A stretch of DNA of 64,000 nt, taken from the NCBI RefSeq assembly GCF_018131015.1, contig NZ_JAFCJJ010000002.1, forward strand, positions 425,725 through 489,724, written 5' to 3'. The stretch is from Bradyrhizobium diazoefficiens. Its GTDB lineage: Bacteria > Pseudomonadota > Alphaproteobacteria > Rhizobiales > Xanthobacteraceae. The notes under the pieces are model-generated. The model did not search any database. It saw only the letters and a program-made list of their open reading frames with translations, and was not told the origin of the DNA. Made by a program: the position numbers and the translations under genes. Below, one piece after another: positions 33,667-43,216 of this stretch. Position 1 is the first letter of the stretch. Every line of letters begins with the position of its first letter.

Positions 33667-34506
33667 ATGAACTGGGACGATCTGCGCATCATCGCCGCGG
33701 TGAGGGACGAGGGCACCTATGCCGGCGCCAGCGCGCGGCTGCGCATCGACGAGACCACCGTCGGCCGCAGGCTGGCGCGCATCCAGCGCGATCTCGGCGT
33801 GCCCCTGTTCGACGCGGTCGACGGCATGCGCCGGCCGACGCGGCATTGCGAGGCGGTGCTCGAGCATGTCGGTGCGATGGCCGCCCATGTCGCGGCGATC
33901 GATCGTCTCGGTGAGAGCCAGCCCGGCCCGGTCGGCCATTTGCGCATCGCCTCGACCAACGCGGTCGCCGAAGAGCTGCTGGCGCCGCATGCGAGCACCT
34001 TCCTGCGCGACAACCCGGGCCTGACGCTGCAATTCCTGACCTCCAGCGGCAACGTCAAGTTCTCGCGCTGGCAGGCCGACCTCGCCATCCGCCTGCGCAA
34101 GCCGGAGAAGGGCGACTTCACCATCTCCAAGCTCGGCGAGATCAGGCTGTATTTCTTCGAGCCTGCCGACCGCGGCGGCGGCGAGCCGGTCGCCTGTGTC
34201 TATCCGGACGAGCTCGACGGCATTCCCGAGGCCCAATTCCTGCGGGCGAAGCGATTGAAGAACGTGCGCTGCATCACCGACAACATCCGCATCATCCGGA
34301 CAATGATCCAGTCGCGCCAGGCGGTCGGCGTGCTGCCCGAACCGAGTTGCGGCGCGTTGCTCGCCGACCGCGATCTGCGCGCCACCCTTTTGCCGAGGCG
34401 CCGTGATGCCTGGCTGCTGGTGCAGAACCACCTCAAGCGCGATCCGGCGACGCGCCTCACCATCGCCTGGGTGCGGCAATGCTTCCGGGATTTTGCGCAG
34501 GGCTGA
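33667..34506 (+). CDS. LysR-family transcriptional regulator
   Basis: The protein has 279 residues. The winged helix-turn-helix spans residues 1-58 (MNWDDLRIIAAVRDEGTYAGASARLRIDETTVGRRLARIQRDLG). The effector-binding domain follows, with GHLRIASTNAVAEELLAPH and LAIRLRKPEKGDF. It is divergent from the isochorismatase-GST pair, its probable target, with a palindrome between. The upstream in-frame codons are not needed: MNWDDL is the standard LysR start. Confidence 0.92.
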   Translation: MNWDDLRIIAAVRDEGTYAGASARLRIDETTVGRRLARIQRDLGVPLFDAVDGMRRPTRHCEAVLEHVGAMAAHVAAIDRLGESQPGPVGHLRIASTNAVAEELLAPHASTFLRDNPGLTLQFLTSSGNVKFSRWQADLAIRLRKPEKGDFTISKLGEIRLYFFEPADRGGGEPVACVYPDELDGIPEAQFLRAKRLKNVRCITDNIRIIRTMIQSRQAVGVLPEPSCGALLADRDLRATLLPRRRDAWLLVQNHLKRDPATRLTIAWVRQCFRDFAQG

Positions 34507-34624
34507 TGCCCGCCGGGCCGCACGTGAACCCGATTCACGTGCTCCGCGACCAAGGCGTACGGGATTGCACGCGCGCGCAGGTTGCGCAATCCTGCGACAA
34601 TCGCAGTCTTGATCGGGCAGGCGC

Positions 34625-35374
34625 ATGACCAGTCTTCAGGAAGCCATCCGGCCGTCGTCGGCGCAGTCGCGGGAATGGAAGGCGATCGTCATCCTCGTCC
34701 TCCTGATCCCCGTGTTGTGGTCGCCGCCGTTCCTGGTCCGCTTCTTCCTCTATCAGCCGTTCAACATTCCCTCCACGTCGATGGTCCCGACGCTGATGAT
34801 CGGCGACTACGTGCTTGTCGCGAAATATGCCTATGGCTACAGCCGCTACTCGTTTCCTTTCGCGCCGTCCTGGATGTCGGGCCGCGTCTTCGCCGCCGAG
34901 CCGGAGCGTGGCGACGTCGTCGTGTTTCGCCTGCCCAAGGATACGTCGGTCGACTACATCAAGCGCGTGGTCGGATTGCCCGGTGATCGCATCCAGATGC
35001 GGCAGGGGCAGCTCATCCTCAATGACCGCCCGGTGACGCGGGTCCCGCTCAAGGAGCTGTCGGCCGGCGCCTCTTGTGGCCTCGACGCTGGCGCCAAGGT
35101 CAAGCGCTGGCGCGAAACGCTGCCGAACGGCGCGAGCTACGTGACCTACGACTGCGTCGACAACGGCTTCTACGACAACACCAACGTCTACACGGTACCG
35201 CCGGGTCATTTCTTCGTGCTCGGGGACAACCGCGACAACTCCACCGACAGCCGCGCGGCGGGTGCCGTCGGCTTCGTGCCAATGGACAATCTCGTCGGCA
35301 AGGCGGTGCGGATCTTCTGGTCGCTGGACGAGGAGGGCGAACTGCGCACGGACCGGATGGGGAAGGTGTGGTGA
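34625..35374 (+). CDS. lepB: Signal peptidase I
   Basis: The protein has 249 residues. One N-terminal membrane helix (AIVILVLLIPVLWSPPFLVRFFL) precedes box B PSTSMVPTL with nucleophile Ser52, box D VDYIKRVVGLPGDRI with general base Lys113, and box E FFVLGDNRDNSTDSR. It removes signal peptides from exported proteins at the outer face of the inner membrane. The gene stands alone here, not next to rnc and era as in the usual alphaproteobacterial lepB locus, so it may be an additional copy. Confidence 0.94.
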   Translation: MTSLQEAIRPSSAQSREWKAIVILVLLIPVLWSPPFLVRFFLYQPFNIPSTSMVPTLMIGDYVLVAKYAYGYSRYSFPFAPSWMSGRVFAAEPERGDVVVFRLPKDTSVDYIKRVVGLPGDRIQMRQGQLILNDRPVTRVPLKELSAGASCGLDAGAKVKRWRETLPNGASYVTYDCVDNGFYDNTNVYTVPPGHFFVLGDNRDNSTDSRAAGAVGFVPMDNLVGKAVRIFWSLDEEGELRTDRMGKVW

Positions 35375-35607
35375 AGGCTGCGTCACGCGTTCCATCGCCG
35401 TCATCCTCATTGCGCAAGGGCGCAATGGGGACGCCCGACTTGTCCGCCCTTAGCTCGAGGAGCGAAGGCGGAGGCGCGAGCTACGATGCGCAATCGCGCA
35501 TCTGAGACTCCATTGATCAGCAGCTCAGACTGCGGTTTGTGGATACAAATCGATCCACCGAGCGCTCGTGGACGGCGGCTCGTCGAAGAAGGCCTGCATC
35601 GAGCCCG

Positions 35608-35907
35608 TCATGCCACCCGTCGTTTGACGTCGCGCCTGATGGCCGCCCCCGCCTCGGCATTGGCGCGGGAGAGATCATGCATTGCCTGCAGATTGATCCA
35701 CATCTCCGCTGACGTGCCGAAGTAGTGGGCCAGTCGCAGCGCGGTGTCGCCGGTCACCGCACGCTGGCCATTGACGATGGCGGTGATGCGGTTTGACGGC
35801 ACATGAAGCGCCTGCGCCAGCGCCCTCGCAGACATGCCGAGCGGCTTCAGAAATTCCTCGTTCAAAATCTCTCCCGGATGCGTGGTAACGCGGTTCTTCG
35901 GCAGCAT
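35608..35907 (-). CDS. higA: HigA-family antitoxin (XRE HTH)
   Basis: The protein has 99 residues. The HigA signature HPGEILNEEFLKPLGMSARALAQALHVPSNRITAIVNGQRAVTGDTALRLAHYFGTSAEMWINLQ is all present, including the helix-turn-helix of about residues 27-50. HigA neutralises HigB and represses the operon. It follows higB by 10 bases, the reversed toxin-first order typical of higBA. ATG 35907 is preferred; a longer open frame upstream overlaps the toxin gene. Confidence 0.93.
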   Translation of the reverse strand: MLPKNRVTTHPGEILNEEFLKPLGMSARALAQALHVPSNRITAIVNGQRAVTGDTALRLAHYFGTSAEMWINLQAMHDLSRANAEAGAAIRRDVKRRVA

Positions 35908-35917
35908 TCGGTTTCTC

Positions 35918-36196
35918 CTAGTGAGAGTCCACGATCTCGACCCGGTCCGGACCGTTTTGCGTCCACACGAAGCAGATCCGCCATTGCTGGTTGATCCGGA
36001 TCGAGTGCTGGCCCTTGCGGTCACCCTTCAACGCCTCCAGCCGATTGCCCGGCGGTACGTTCAGGTCGGCGAGCGTTGTCGCCGTCGCTAGCAGGTCGAG
36101 CTTCAACAGCGCGGCCTTGGCGAAGGAGGCGAAGGCGCGGACATGCTCGCCGTGCCAGAGTTGCTCAGTCGCCTTGTCACCGAAACCGATGATCAT
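35918..36196 (-). CDS. higB: HigB-family toxin (ribosome-dependent mRNA endonuclease)
   Basis: The protein has 92 residues. MIIGFGDKATEQLWHGEHVRAF is the HigB/RelE opening; LEALKGDRKGQHSIRINQQWRICFVW carries the conserved basic residues (RINxQWRIxF) that form the active site. HigB cleaves translated mRNA. It is full length with no frameshift, so the toxin is probably active and balanced by HigA downstream. A palindrome sits just upstream. Confidence 0.93.
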   Translation of the reverse strand: MIIGFGDKATEQLWHGEHVRAFASFAKAALLKLDLLATATTLADLNVPPGNRLEALKGDRKGQHSIRINQQWRICFVWTQNGPDRVEIVDSH

Positions 36197-36210
36197 GAAT
36201 AAAAATAGTA

Positions 36211-36226
36211 CGCGATACGTATCACG
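36211..36226. promoter_or_regulatory. Candidate HigA operator
   Basis: CGCGATACGTATCACG contains a perfect GATACGTATC core and one mismatched pair over 16 bases. It starts 15 bases upstream of the higB start codon, where HigA or the HigBA complex would autorepress. Confidence 0.6.
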
Positions 36227-36245
36227 TCAAGCATCGCTCAAACAA

Positions 36246-36271
36246 AAACCCCGGCATCGCTGCCGGGGTTT
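36246..36271 (-). terminator. Rho-independent terminator of groESL
   Basis: Read on the minus strand, AAACCCCGGC pairs with GCCGGGGTTT (10 base pairs, 6-base loop) and is followed by a U-rich run. It starts 25 bases after the groEL stop. The hairpin also has A-tract symmetry on the other strand, but no gene ends from that side. Confidence 0.9.
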
Positions 36272-36295
36272 CGTGGTTATCGAGGTAGCCGGACC

Positions 36296-37981
<1,686 letters not shown>

Positions 37982-38296
37982 TTAGGCCGCCTTCTTCTTG
38001 GAAGCGGGGACGTCGAGGACGCCCATGATGTCGCTTTCCTTCATGATCAAGAGATCGACGCCGTCGATCTTGACTTCGGTGCCGGACCACTTGCCGAACA
38101 GCACGCGGTCGCCGACCTTCAGGTCGATCGGGATCAGCTTGCCGGCTTCGTCGCGGCCACCGGGGCCGACGGCGACGACTTCGCCCTGGGAGGGCTTTTC
38201 CTTGGCAGTGTCGGGAATGATGATGCCGCCAGCGGTCTTCTCTTCTGCGTCGATGCGCTTGACCACGACGCGGTCGTGAAGCGGACGGAATTTCAT
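37982..38296 (-). CDS. groS: Co-chaperonin GroES (Hsp10)
   Basis: The protein has 104 residues. [46 protein letters not shown] is the standard GroES N-terminus with the mobile loop at residues 20-33, and [18 protein letters not shown] is the second conserved half. It caps GroEL. AGGAGG lies six bases before the ATG. It is the first gene of the operon. Confidence 0.97.
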   Translation of the reverse strand: MKFRPLHDRVVVKRIDAEEKTAGGIIIPDTAKEKPSQGEVVAVGPGGRDEAGKLIPIDLKVGDRVLFGKWSGTEVKIDGVDLLIMKESDIMGVLDVPASKKKAA

Positions 38297-38340
38297 GCAG
38301 TCCTCCTAAGCAGTTGCACGAGTTGATGATTTTTGGATTG

Positions 38341-38367
38341 TTAGCAATCGGAGCCCGCGAGTGCTAG
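38341..38367. promoter_or_regulatory. CIRCE element (HrcA operator)
   Basis: TTAGCAATC-N9-GAGTGCTAG matches the CIRCE consensus TTAGCACTC-N9-GAGTGCTAA in 16 of 18 arm positions, with exact 9-base spacing. It lies 45 bases upstream of the groES start. HrcA would bind it and repress groESL until heat or unfolded protein releases it. No hrcA gene is in the window. Confidence 0.92.
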
Positions 38368-38596
38368 CACAGGCGAAGCTGAGATAAGGCAGGAAATTTG
38401 CGGGGGCAAGGGCTTCTAGCAGAAAAATTGGCAGCCGGAAGCGCGGACTGCCAGATTCCCTTCACGACGGTTAACCGGACCGGCGACCCCGTATTAGCAC
38501 GGGGCGCGCTCTGCTGCTAACGCATTGAATTTCAACAGCTTGTTAAACTTTTGGGCTTGAGATGGATTGTCAGTTTGCGTCACATTTCTCTCATGT

Positions 38597-38667
38597 GAGC
38601 GCATCTCCACCGGGTGGCTCCCCGGGGAACCGAAGCCACCCCCTGAATATGCGCTCCTGCAAAGGAG
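38597..38667 (+). promoter_or_regulatory. Structured leader with possible ribosome-site switch, upstream of usg
   Basis: An outer stem pairs GAGCGCAT (38597-38604) with ATGCGCTC (38649-38656). Inside it GGGTGGCT (38612-38619) pairs with AGCCACCC (38634-38641). CTCCT (38654-38658) can instead pair with AGGAG (38663-38667) of the ribosome site across a GCAA loop. The outer stem and this sequestering hairpin share bases and exclude each other, which is the logic of a translational switch. No known riboswitch class was recognised. Confidence 0.5.
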
Positions 38668-38673
38668 GTTGGC

Positions 38674-38961
38674 ATGGTCTCGCGGGTTGGAGTTGTTTCC
38701 GACGACTTCCGGAAACAGGTGCTGGGTTACGGGCTGACGACGGCGCAAATTCTCTACCGGATGCCGGATCATCCCTCGCTGCTGCAGACCTATGTCTGGC
38801 AGAACTACGATCTGTTTCCGAAATTCCCGGCGCTGACCGACTTCCTGGCGTTCTGGCAGGAGAAGCTCGAGGGACCGCTGTTCTCGGTGACGGTGGCGCA
38901 TTCCAAGCTGATCAAGCCGGCAGAGTTGCGCGCCGTGGACGGCGTGTTCCGGCTGCATTGA
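38674..38961 (+). CDS. usg: Usg family protein
   Basis: The protein has 95 residues. SDDFRKQVLGYGLTTAQILYRMPDHPSLLQTYVWQNYDLFPKFPALTDFLAFWQEKLEGPLFSVTVAHSKLI is the whole Usg signature. The family is named from a gene upstream of trpF in Caulobacter and has no proven function. Here it is not beside trp genes. A perfect AAAGGAGG ribosome site precedes the ATG and may be controlled by the upstream RNA structure. Confidence 0.88.
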   Translation: MVSRVGVVSDDFRKQVLGYGLTTAQILYRMPDHPSLLQTYVWQNYDLFPKFPALTDFLAFWQEKLEGPLFSVTVAHSKLIKPAELRAVDGVFRLH

Positions 38962-39063
38962 CGCGAGCGAACAATTCGTTGCGTGGGTACGTTTCCGCTT
39001 TACCCACCCTACGATACCTCGTTCCGTGCTAGCCTTCCCCCATAACAACTGGGGAGGCGGCCT

Positions 39064-39600
39064 ATGGCCAGGAAGGTGAAGTCGCGCAGCGCGGCGCAGT
39101 CCGCAGTGCGGAAGAAGTGGAGCGGCAACAAGGCCGTGGCGCGGTCCGCCGCGCGCAAGGCGGTTAAGGCGAAGGCGGCGCCTGCCAGATCATCCGCCAA
39201 AAAACCCGTGCGGCCCAAGCAGCGCATCGCCGTCAGTCACCATCGCGAACAAGATTTCAAGGCCGATGGCCTGCGCGCCTACGCAAAATACCGCGACCTC
39301 GGCATTGCCGACGCAACCCACGGACTCGCCCAGGCGCACGTGATCCGCCTGCAGGGCCCCTGCGATCCCGCGGAGGTCTCGAAGCTGCATTACCACGATG
39401 TCGAATTCCAGATGGTCTACGTGCTCAATGGCTGGGTGAAGACGTACATGGACGGGCAGGGCGAGACCCTGATGACGGAAGGCAGCGCCTGGACCCAGCC
39501 GCCGAAGATCAAGCACATGATTTTGGATTACTCCGACGACGTCGAGCTGCTGGAGGTGATCTTGCCGGCGGAGTTCAAGACGGTGGAGTTGAAGGCGTAG
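39064..39600 (+). CDS. Cupin-domain protein with histone-like N-terminal tail
   Basis: The protein has 178 residues. Residues 1-52 are Lys/Arg/Ala/Ser-rich (for example SAARKAVKAKAAPARSSAKKP) and resemble a histone H1-like tail. Residues 55-178 are a single cupin barrel with KLHYHDVEFQMVYVLNGWVKTYM and EGSAWTQPPKIKHMI, carrying the HxH-like and late His metal ligands. The barrel may bind a metal and a small molecule; the tail may bind nucleic acid. GGGGAGG precedes the ATG, which supports inclusion of the tail. No operon partner exists. Confidence 0.82.
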   Translation: MARKVKSRSAAQSAVRKKWSGNKAVARSAARKAVKAKAAPARSSAKKPVRPKQRIAVSHHREQDFKADGLRAYAKYRDLGIADATHGLAQAHVIRLQGPCDPAEVSKLHYHDVEFQMVYVLNGWVKTYMDGQGETLMTEGSAWTQPPKIKHMILDYSDDVELLEVILPAEFKTVELKA

Positions 39601-39613
39601 GCGCTCCCTCCTT

Positions 39614-39700
39614 CGTCATTGCGAGGAGCACTTGCGACGAAGCAATCCAGAGTCCCTCCGCGGAGATGATCCGGATTGCTTCGCTTCGCTCGCAATGACG
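39614..39700. repeat. Palindromic intergenic repeat, family C (left copy)
   Basis: It is bounded by CGTCATTGCGAG and its inverted copy CTCGCAATGACG, with internal GAAGCAATCC and GGATTGCTTC arms. A second copy lies at 41093-41210. It is a dispersed element typical of Bradyrhizobium intergenic DNA. Confidence 0.85.
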
Positions 39701-39860
39701 GCTCCCGCTGTCGTTCCGGGGCGATCACTAAAATGCACACGATCCGGGAAACCGGACCGTTACTGCTCGGACGATTTCAGCCGCCCCGCCGCACGGGCGC
39801 TAACCAGTCGAAAACAACCCTCGTGTCAACTCCAGGCTGTGAACACGCGGGAACGCTTTC

Positions 39861-41072
39861 ATGGCGACTTTTGGTCGACGTGGCGCCGTGGCGCCAACCT
39901 CGAGGGCATCGTTTCAACCTGTCTCCGCGCCGGTCGCTCCGGCGGTCACGCGCGACCGTGACGACCCCTCGTCCGAAGAGGGAACTTTTTTTCGCGGCAA
40001 CAAGCTGCTGGCCGATATTCCCTTCCTCACCATTGGCCTGATCCTCGGTCTGATCCTGATCTATTGGCTGCAACGTGCGCTCGCGCTCGACATTGCGCGG
40101 GACGGCTCGCTCGATGTCCGCTCGCTGATCGCTTATGGCGCGTCCAGCTACGACATGGTCATTGGGAGGGGAGAGTGGTGGCGGATCGGCCTTGCGCCGC
40201 TCCTGCATGGCAGCCAGTCGCACCTGCTCGGCAACTGCGTCGCGCTGTTCATCGTCGGCGTCCGGCTGGAGCCTCTGATCGGCCGCGGCTGGTTCTCGCT
40301 GATCTTCGTTGCCAGTGCGCTTGCGGGAGAGGCCGGCTCGCTGCTGGGCAATGCGCATGGCGTGCCGGGCGTCGGCGCGTCCGGCGCCATCACCGGACTC
40401 ATTGCCGCGCTGTTCCTCTCGAGCTTCGACCCCGAAGCGGACGCTGCTCAGACAATGTCGCGGCTGAAGACGTCGCTCTTCTTCGGCGTTCCGGCACTGT
40501 TGCCGCTTGCCTTCGGAGCTTCCGGCAACACCGACTATTATGCCCATGCAGGTGGTGCGCTGGCCGGTGCCGCGCTTGCCATGACGCCGTGGCTCGCCTT
40601 CTGGTCCTATGAGAACCTGCCGCGGGGCGCGATCATGACGTTGCCGGCAGCCTTCGCCGGATCACTGCTCTGCGCCGGCTTCGCCGCTGCGCATTATTCC
40701 TCCAACATGGCCGACGCCAGGCAGTATATCCGCGCCTCCGAACTGCCGGCCAATGGTGAGGAGGTTCTCAGCAAATCCCTCGATCTCGTCACCCGCTACC
40801 CGAATGACCCGCGCGCTCATCTGTTCCGTGCGATCTTCCTCATGGAAAAACAGAAGTTCGCTGCCGCCGAGGCGGAAGCGCGAACCGCCTTGTCGCTCGC
40901 GGCATCGGATATGGCGGGCGGGCCGGTGCGCAACTCGGCGCCGGGCTTGCTGGCGGTGGTGCTGAACGCGCAGGGACGGGTCAGCGAGGCGAAGGCCATG
41001 GCGGCCGAGTCCTGCCGTGCCAAGGCCGGCGAGGTGCGCCGCATCCTGGAGAAGACGAAGTTGTGCGCGTGA
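39861..41072 (+). CDS. Rhomboid-family intramembrane serine protease with C-terminal TPR-like domain
   Basis: The protein has 403 residues. A disordered N-terminal tail of about 50 residues precedes a six-helix rhomboid core. The oxyanion Asn125 is in HLLGNCVALF, the nucleophile Ser174 in GVGASGAITG, and the catalytic His229 in DYYAHAGG. After the membrane core comes a soluble helical C-terminal domain (residues 285-400) with TPR-like features (KSLDLVTRYPNDPRAHLFRAIFLMEKQKFAAAEAEARTALSL). It would cleave transmembrane proteins; the TPR part likely recruits a partner. It lies between two copies of repeat family C. Confidence 0.92.
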   Translation: MATFGRRGAVAPTSRASFQPVSAPVAPAVTRDRDDPSSEEGTFFRGNKLLADIPFLTIGLILGLILIYWLQRALALDIARDGSLDVRSLIAYGASSYDMVIGRGEWWRIGLAPLLHGSQSHLLGNCVALFIVGVRLEPLIGRGWFSLIFVASALAGEAGSLLGNAHGVPGVGASGAITGLIAALFLSSFDPEADAAQTMSRLKTSLFFGVPALLPLAFGASGNTDYYAHAGGALAGAALAMTPWLAFWSYENLPRGAIMTLPAAFAGSLLCAGFAAAHYSSNMADARQYIRASELPANGEEVLSKSLDLVTRYPNDPRAHLFRAIFLMEKQKFAAAEAEARTALSLAASDMAGGPVRNSAPGLLAVVLNAQGRVSEAKAMAAESCRAKAGEVRRILEKTKLCA

Positions 41073-41092
41073 CGGAGTAGACTCTCGCTCGT

Positions 41093-41210
41093 CGTCATTG
41101 CGAGGAGCCCGCGACAAAATTGCGAAGCAATATTACGCTGGTGCGACGAAGCAATCCAGACTGCCTCTGCGGACGCATCTCTGGATTGCTTCGCTTTGCT
41201 CGCAATGACG
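41093..41210. repeat. Palindromic intergenic repeat, family C (right copy)
   Basis: It has the same ends as the copy at 39614-39700 (CGTCATTGCGAG and CTCGCAATGACG) but is about 30 bases longer because of an inserted segment around 41118-41147 that itself contains GCGAAGCAAT. It separates the rhomboid gene from the convergent CNT gene and may terminate transcription. Confidence 0.85.
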
Positions 41211-41221
41211 CGCGGAGAGAG

Positions 41222-42472
41222 TTAACTCAACACTCCCACCACCGCCCCCATCAGGCAGGTCGTCAGCGTCCCTGATACGATCGACTTCAGCCCGAGCGCG
41301 TTGATCTCGTCGCGTCGCTCCGGCGCCATCACCCCTAGGCCGCCGATCATGATGCCGAGGCTGGCGAAATTGGCGAAGCCGCACATCGCATAGAGCATGA
41401 TCAGGCGCGAGCGCGGGTCGAGCGTGTCGGGTGGCAGCTTCGAGAAGTCGACATAGGCGATCAGCTCGTTGAGTACGGTCTTGGTGCCCATCAGCGCGCC
41501 CGCCGTCACCGCCTGGTCCCAGGGCAGTCCCATCAGCCAGCACACCGGCGCCATCACGAGGCCGAGCAAACGCTGCAGCGAGATCGCGGCGCCGCCGACA
41601 TTCGGCAGCAGGCCGAGCACGGCGTTGACGAGATAGACCAGCGCCACCAGCACCAGCAGCATGGCGACGATGTTGAGCAGCAGCTCGAGGCCGGCGCCCG
41701 TGCCCTTCACGATCGCATCCATCGTGCCGGAGACTTCCATCTCCGGATCCTCCAGCGCGCCGCCGGTGCGCTTGTCGGAGGTTTCCGGCACCATGATCAG
41801 GCTGACCAGGATCGCGGCCGGCGCGCCCAGCACCGAGGCGATGACGAAATGCGCGGCGGCATCGGGAATGATGGGAGCAAGGAGCGTCGCATAGAGCACC
41901 AGCACCGTGCCGGCGATGCCGGCCATGCCGCCCGTCATCACCAGGAACAGTTCGCTGCGGGTCATCTGCGGCAGATATGGCCGGACGAACAGCGGCGCCT
42001 CGACCATGCCGAGGAAGATGTTGGCCGCGGTTGAGAGCCCGACCGCGCCGCCGACGCCGAGCGTGCGCTCCAGCAGCCAGGCCATGCCGCGCACGACCGG
42101 CGGCAGCACGCGCCAGTAGAACAGCAGCGTCGTCAGCACGCTCATCACCAGCACGATCGGCAGCGCCTGGAACGCCAGGATGAAGTCGGCGCCCGGCACC
42201 TTCAATTCAAACGGCAGGGCGCCGCCGCCGACATAGCCGAACACGAAGGAGGAGCCGGCGCGCGAGGCCGCCGAGATCGCGCCGACCGCGTCGTTGATGG
42301 CGCCGAAGGCATGGGCGACGACGGGCAGCTTGAGGAGAACGATTGCGGTGAGCAGGGTGACGGCGAGCCCGACCGCGGCCTGGCGCACCGAGACCGCGCG
42401 GCGATTCTCGCCCAGCGCGTAGGCGATCAGCAGCAATGCAAAAATGCCAAGTGCCGATTGCAGCCGCAGCAT
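41222..42472 (-). CDS. Concentrative nucleoside transporter (CNT/NupC family)
   Basis: The protein has 416 residues with about ten membrane helices. Diagnostic segments are SFVFGYVGGGALPFELKV, VLGVGGAVGLSTAANIFLGMVEAPLFVRPYL, LFLVMTGGMAGIAGTVLVLYA, VLNELIAYVDF and YAMCGFANFASLGIMIGGLGVMAPERR. CNT proteins import nucleosides with sodium or protons. ATG 42472 follows a G-rich ribosome site; a longer open frame upstream lacks one. The gene stands alone, so its exact nucleosides are unknown. Confidence 0.95.
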   Translation of the reverse strand: MLRLQSALGIFALLLIAYALGENRRAVSVRQAAVGLAVTLLTAIVLLKLPVVAHAFGAINDAVGAISAASRAGSSFVFGYVGGGALPFELKVPGADFILAFQALPIVLVMSVLTTLLFYWRVLPPVVRGMAWLLERTLGVGGAVGLSTAANIFLGMVEAPLFVRPYLPQMTRSELFLVMTGGMAGIAGTVLVLYATLLAPIIPDAAAHFVIASVLGAPAAILVSLIMVPETSDKRTGGALEDPEMEVSGTMDAIVKGTGAGLELLLNIVAMLLVLVALVYLVNAVLGLLPNVGGAAISLQRLLGLVMAPVCWLMGLPWDQAVTAGALMGTKTVLNELIAYVDFSKLPPDTLDPRSRLIMLYAMCGFANFASLGIMIGGLGVMAPERRDEINALGLKSIVSGTLTTCLMGAVVGVLS

Positions 42473-42611
42473 GATGCCCCCATTCCCCCAGTGATTATGG
42501 CCGCGCGGGCCCTGCAAATGCAATGCCCGCAGGGATGCCGGCGGTCATCCAAAACCCTGCACGGCGCCATCAGGGACCCCGGGACCAACCGTCCGAGCGT
42601 GTCGAGATGAT

Positions 42612-42625
42612 CCGTACTTGTACGG
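42612..42625. promoter_or_regulatory. Short inverted repeat, possible operator
   Basis: CCGTACTTGTACGG has perfect 6-base arms with a 2-base centre, about 115 bases upstream of the Cache-domain gene. It could bind a regulator of the Cache-chemoreceptor pair, but this is weak evidence. Confidence 0.35.
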
Positions 42626-42740
42626 CCGTATTCGGACGGATGCGGCTCTCCATGAATGTTTAAGGGGCTTGGTGTCCAACTGGTCCGATGTACGGAACGC
42701 CAGTGCTGATGGCGTGACCGATCTTGTTAGGGGGCTCATC

Positions 42741-43193
42741 ATGAAACTGACTATCGTCGCCGCGCTGGCTGCGGCCGTTCTTTCCTCGCCTGTTCTGGCT
42801 GCCGACAAGGGCACGCCCGACGAGGCCAAGGCGCTGCTGACCAAGGCGTTGGCGCATTACAAGGAAGTCGGGCGCGAGGCGGCGCTCAAGGACTTTGCCA
42901 ACAAGAGCGGCCCCTATGTCGATCGTGACCTTTATCTCTGGTGCATGAACAAGGACCACATCATCACCCTTCACACCATGGTCCCGCCGCTGATCGGCAA
43001 GTCCGGCGATACCGCCAAGGACGCCGAAGGAAAGGTGTTCTCGCCGCAGGTCACCGACGAGGCGCTGGCAAAGGGCGTCGCCACCGTCGACTACAAGTTC
43101 TCGAACCCCGTGACGAAGCAGATCGAGGCGAAGACCGCACTCGCGCAAAAGTTTGCCGAGGACGAAGTCTGCGCCGTCGGCTACTACAAGTAA
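42741..43193 (+). CDS. Secreted single-Cache domain protein
   Basis: The protein has 150 residues. A signal peptide ([20 protein letters not shown]) is followed by a helical start and a single Cache_2-type domain with [19 protein letters not shown] and, near the end, [19 protein letters not shown] and CAVGYYK. Cache domains bind small ligands such as organic acids. It is free in the periplasm, and the next gene 23 bases on is a chemoreceptor, so it may present a ligand to that receptor. AGGGGG precedes the ATG. Confidence 0.88.
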   Translation: MKLTIVAALAAAVLSSPVLAADKGTPDEAKALLTKALAHYKEVGREAALKDFANKSGPYVDRDLYLWCMNKDHIITLHTMVPPLIGKSGDTAKDAEGKVFSPQVTDEALAKGVATVDYKFSNPVTKQIEAKTALAQKFAEDEVCAVGYYK

Positions 43194-43216
43194 CTCCCGA
43201 CCGTGGAGCAGGGCGA

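Larger units (their letters stand above)
38297..38673. other. Divergent regulatory region between groESL and usg
   Basis: These 377 bases hold the groESL leader with the CIRCE element, a stretch of about 190 bases with no recognised signal, and the structured leader of usg. No gene is seen in it. Confidence 0.7.

Noticed and set aside
39614..41210. Rhomboid gene between repeats as a transposon
   Set aside because: There is no transposase, no target-site duplication was seen, and the repeats are family elements found between genes in general.
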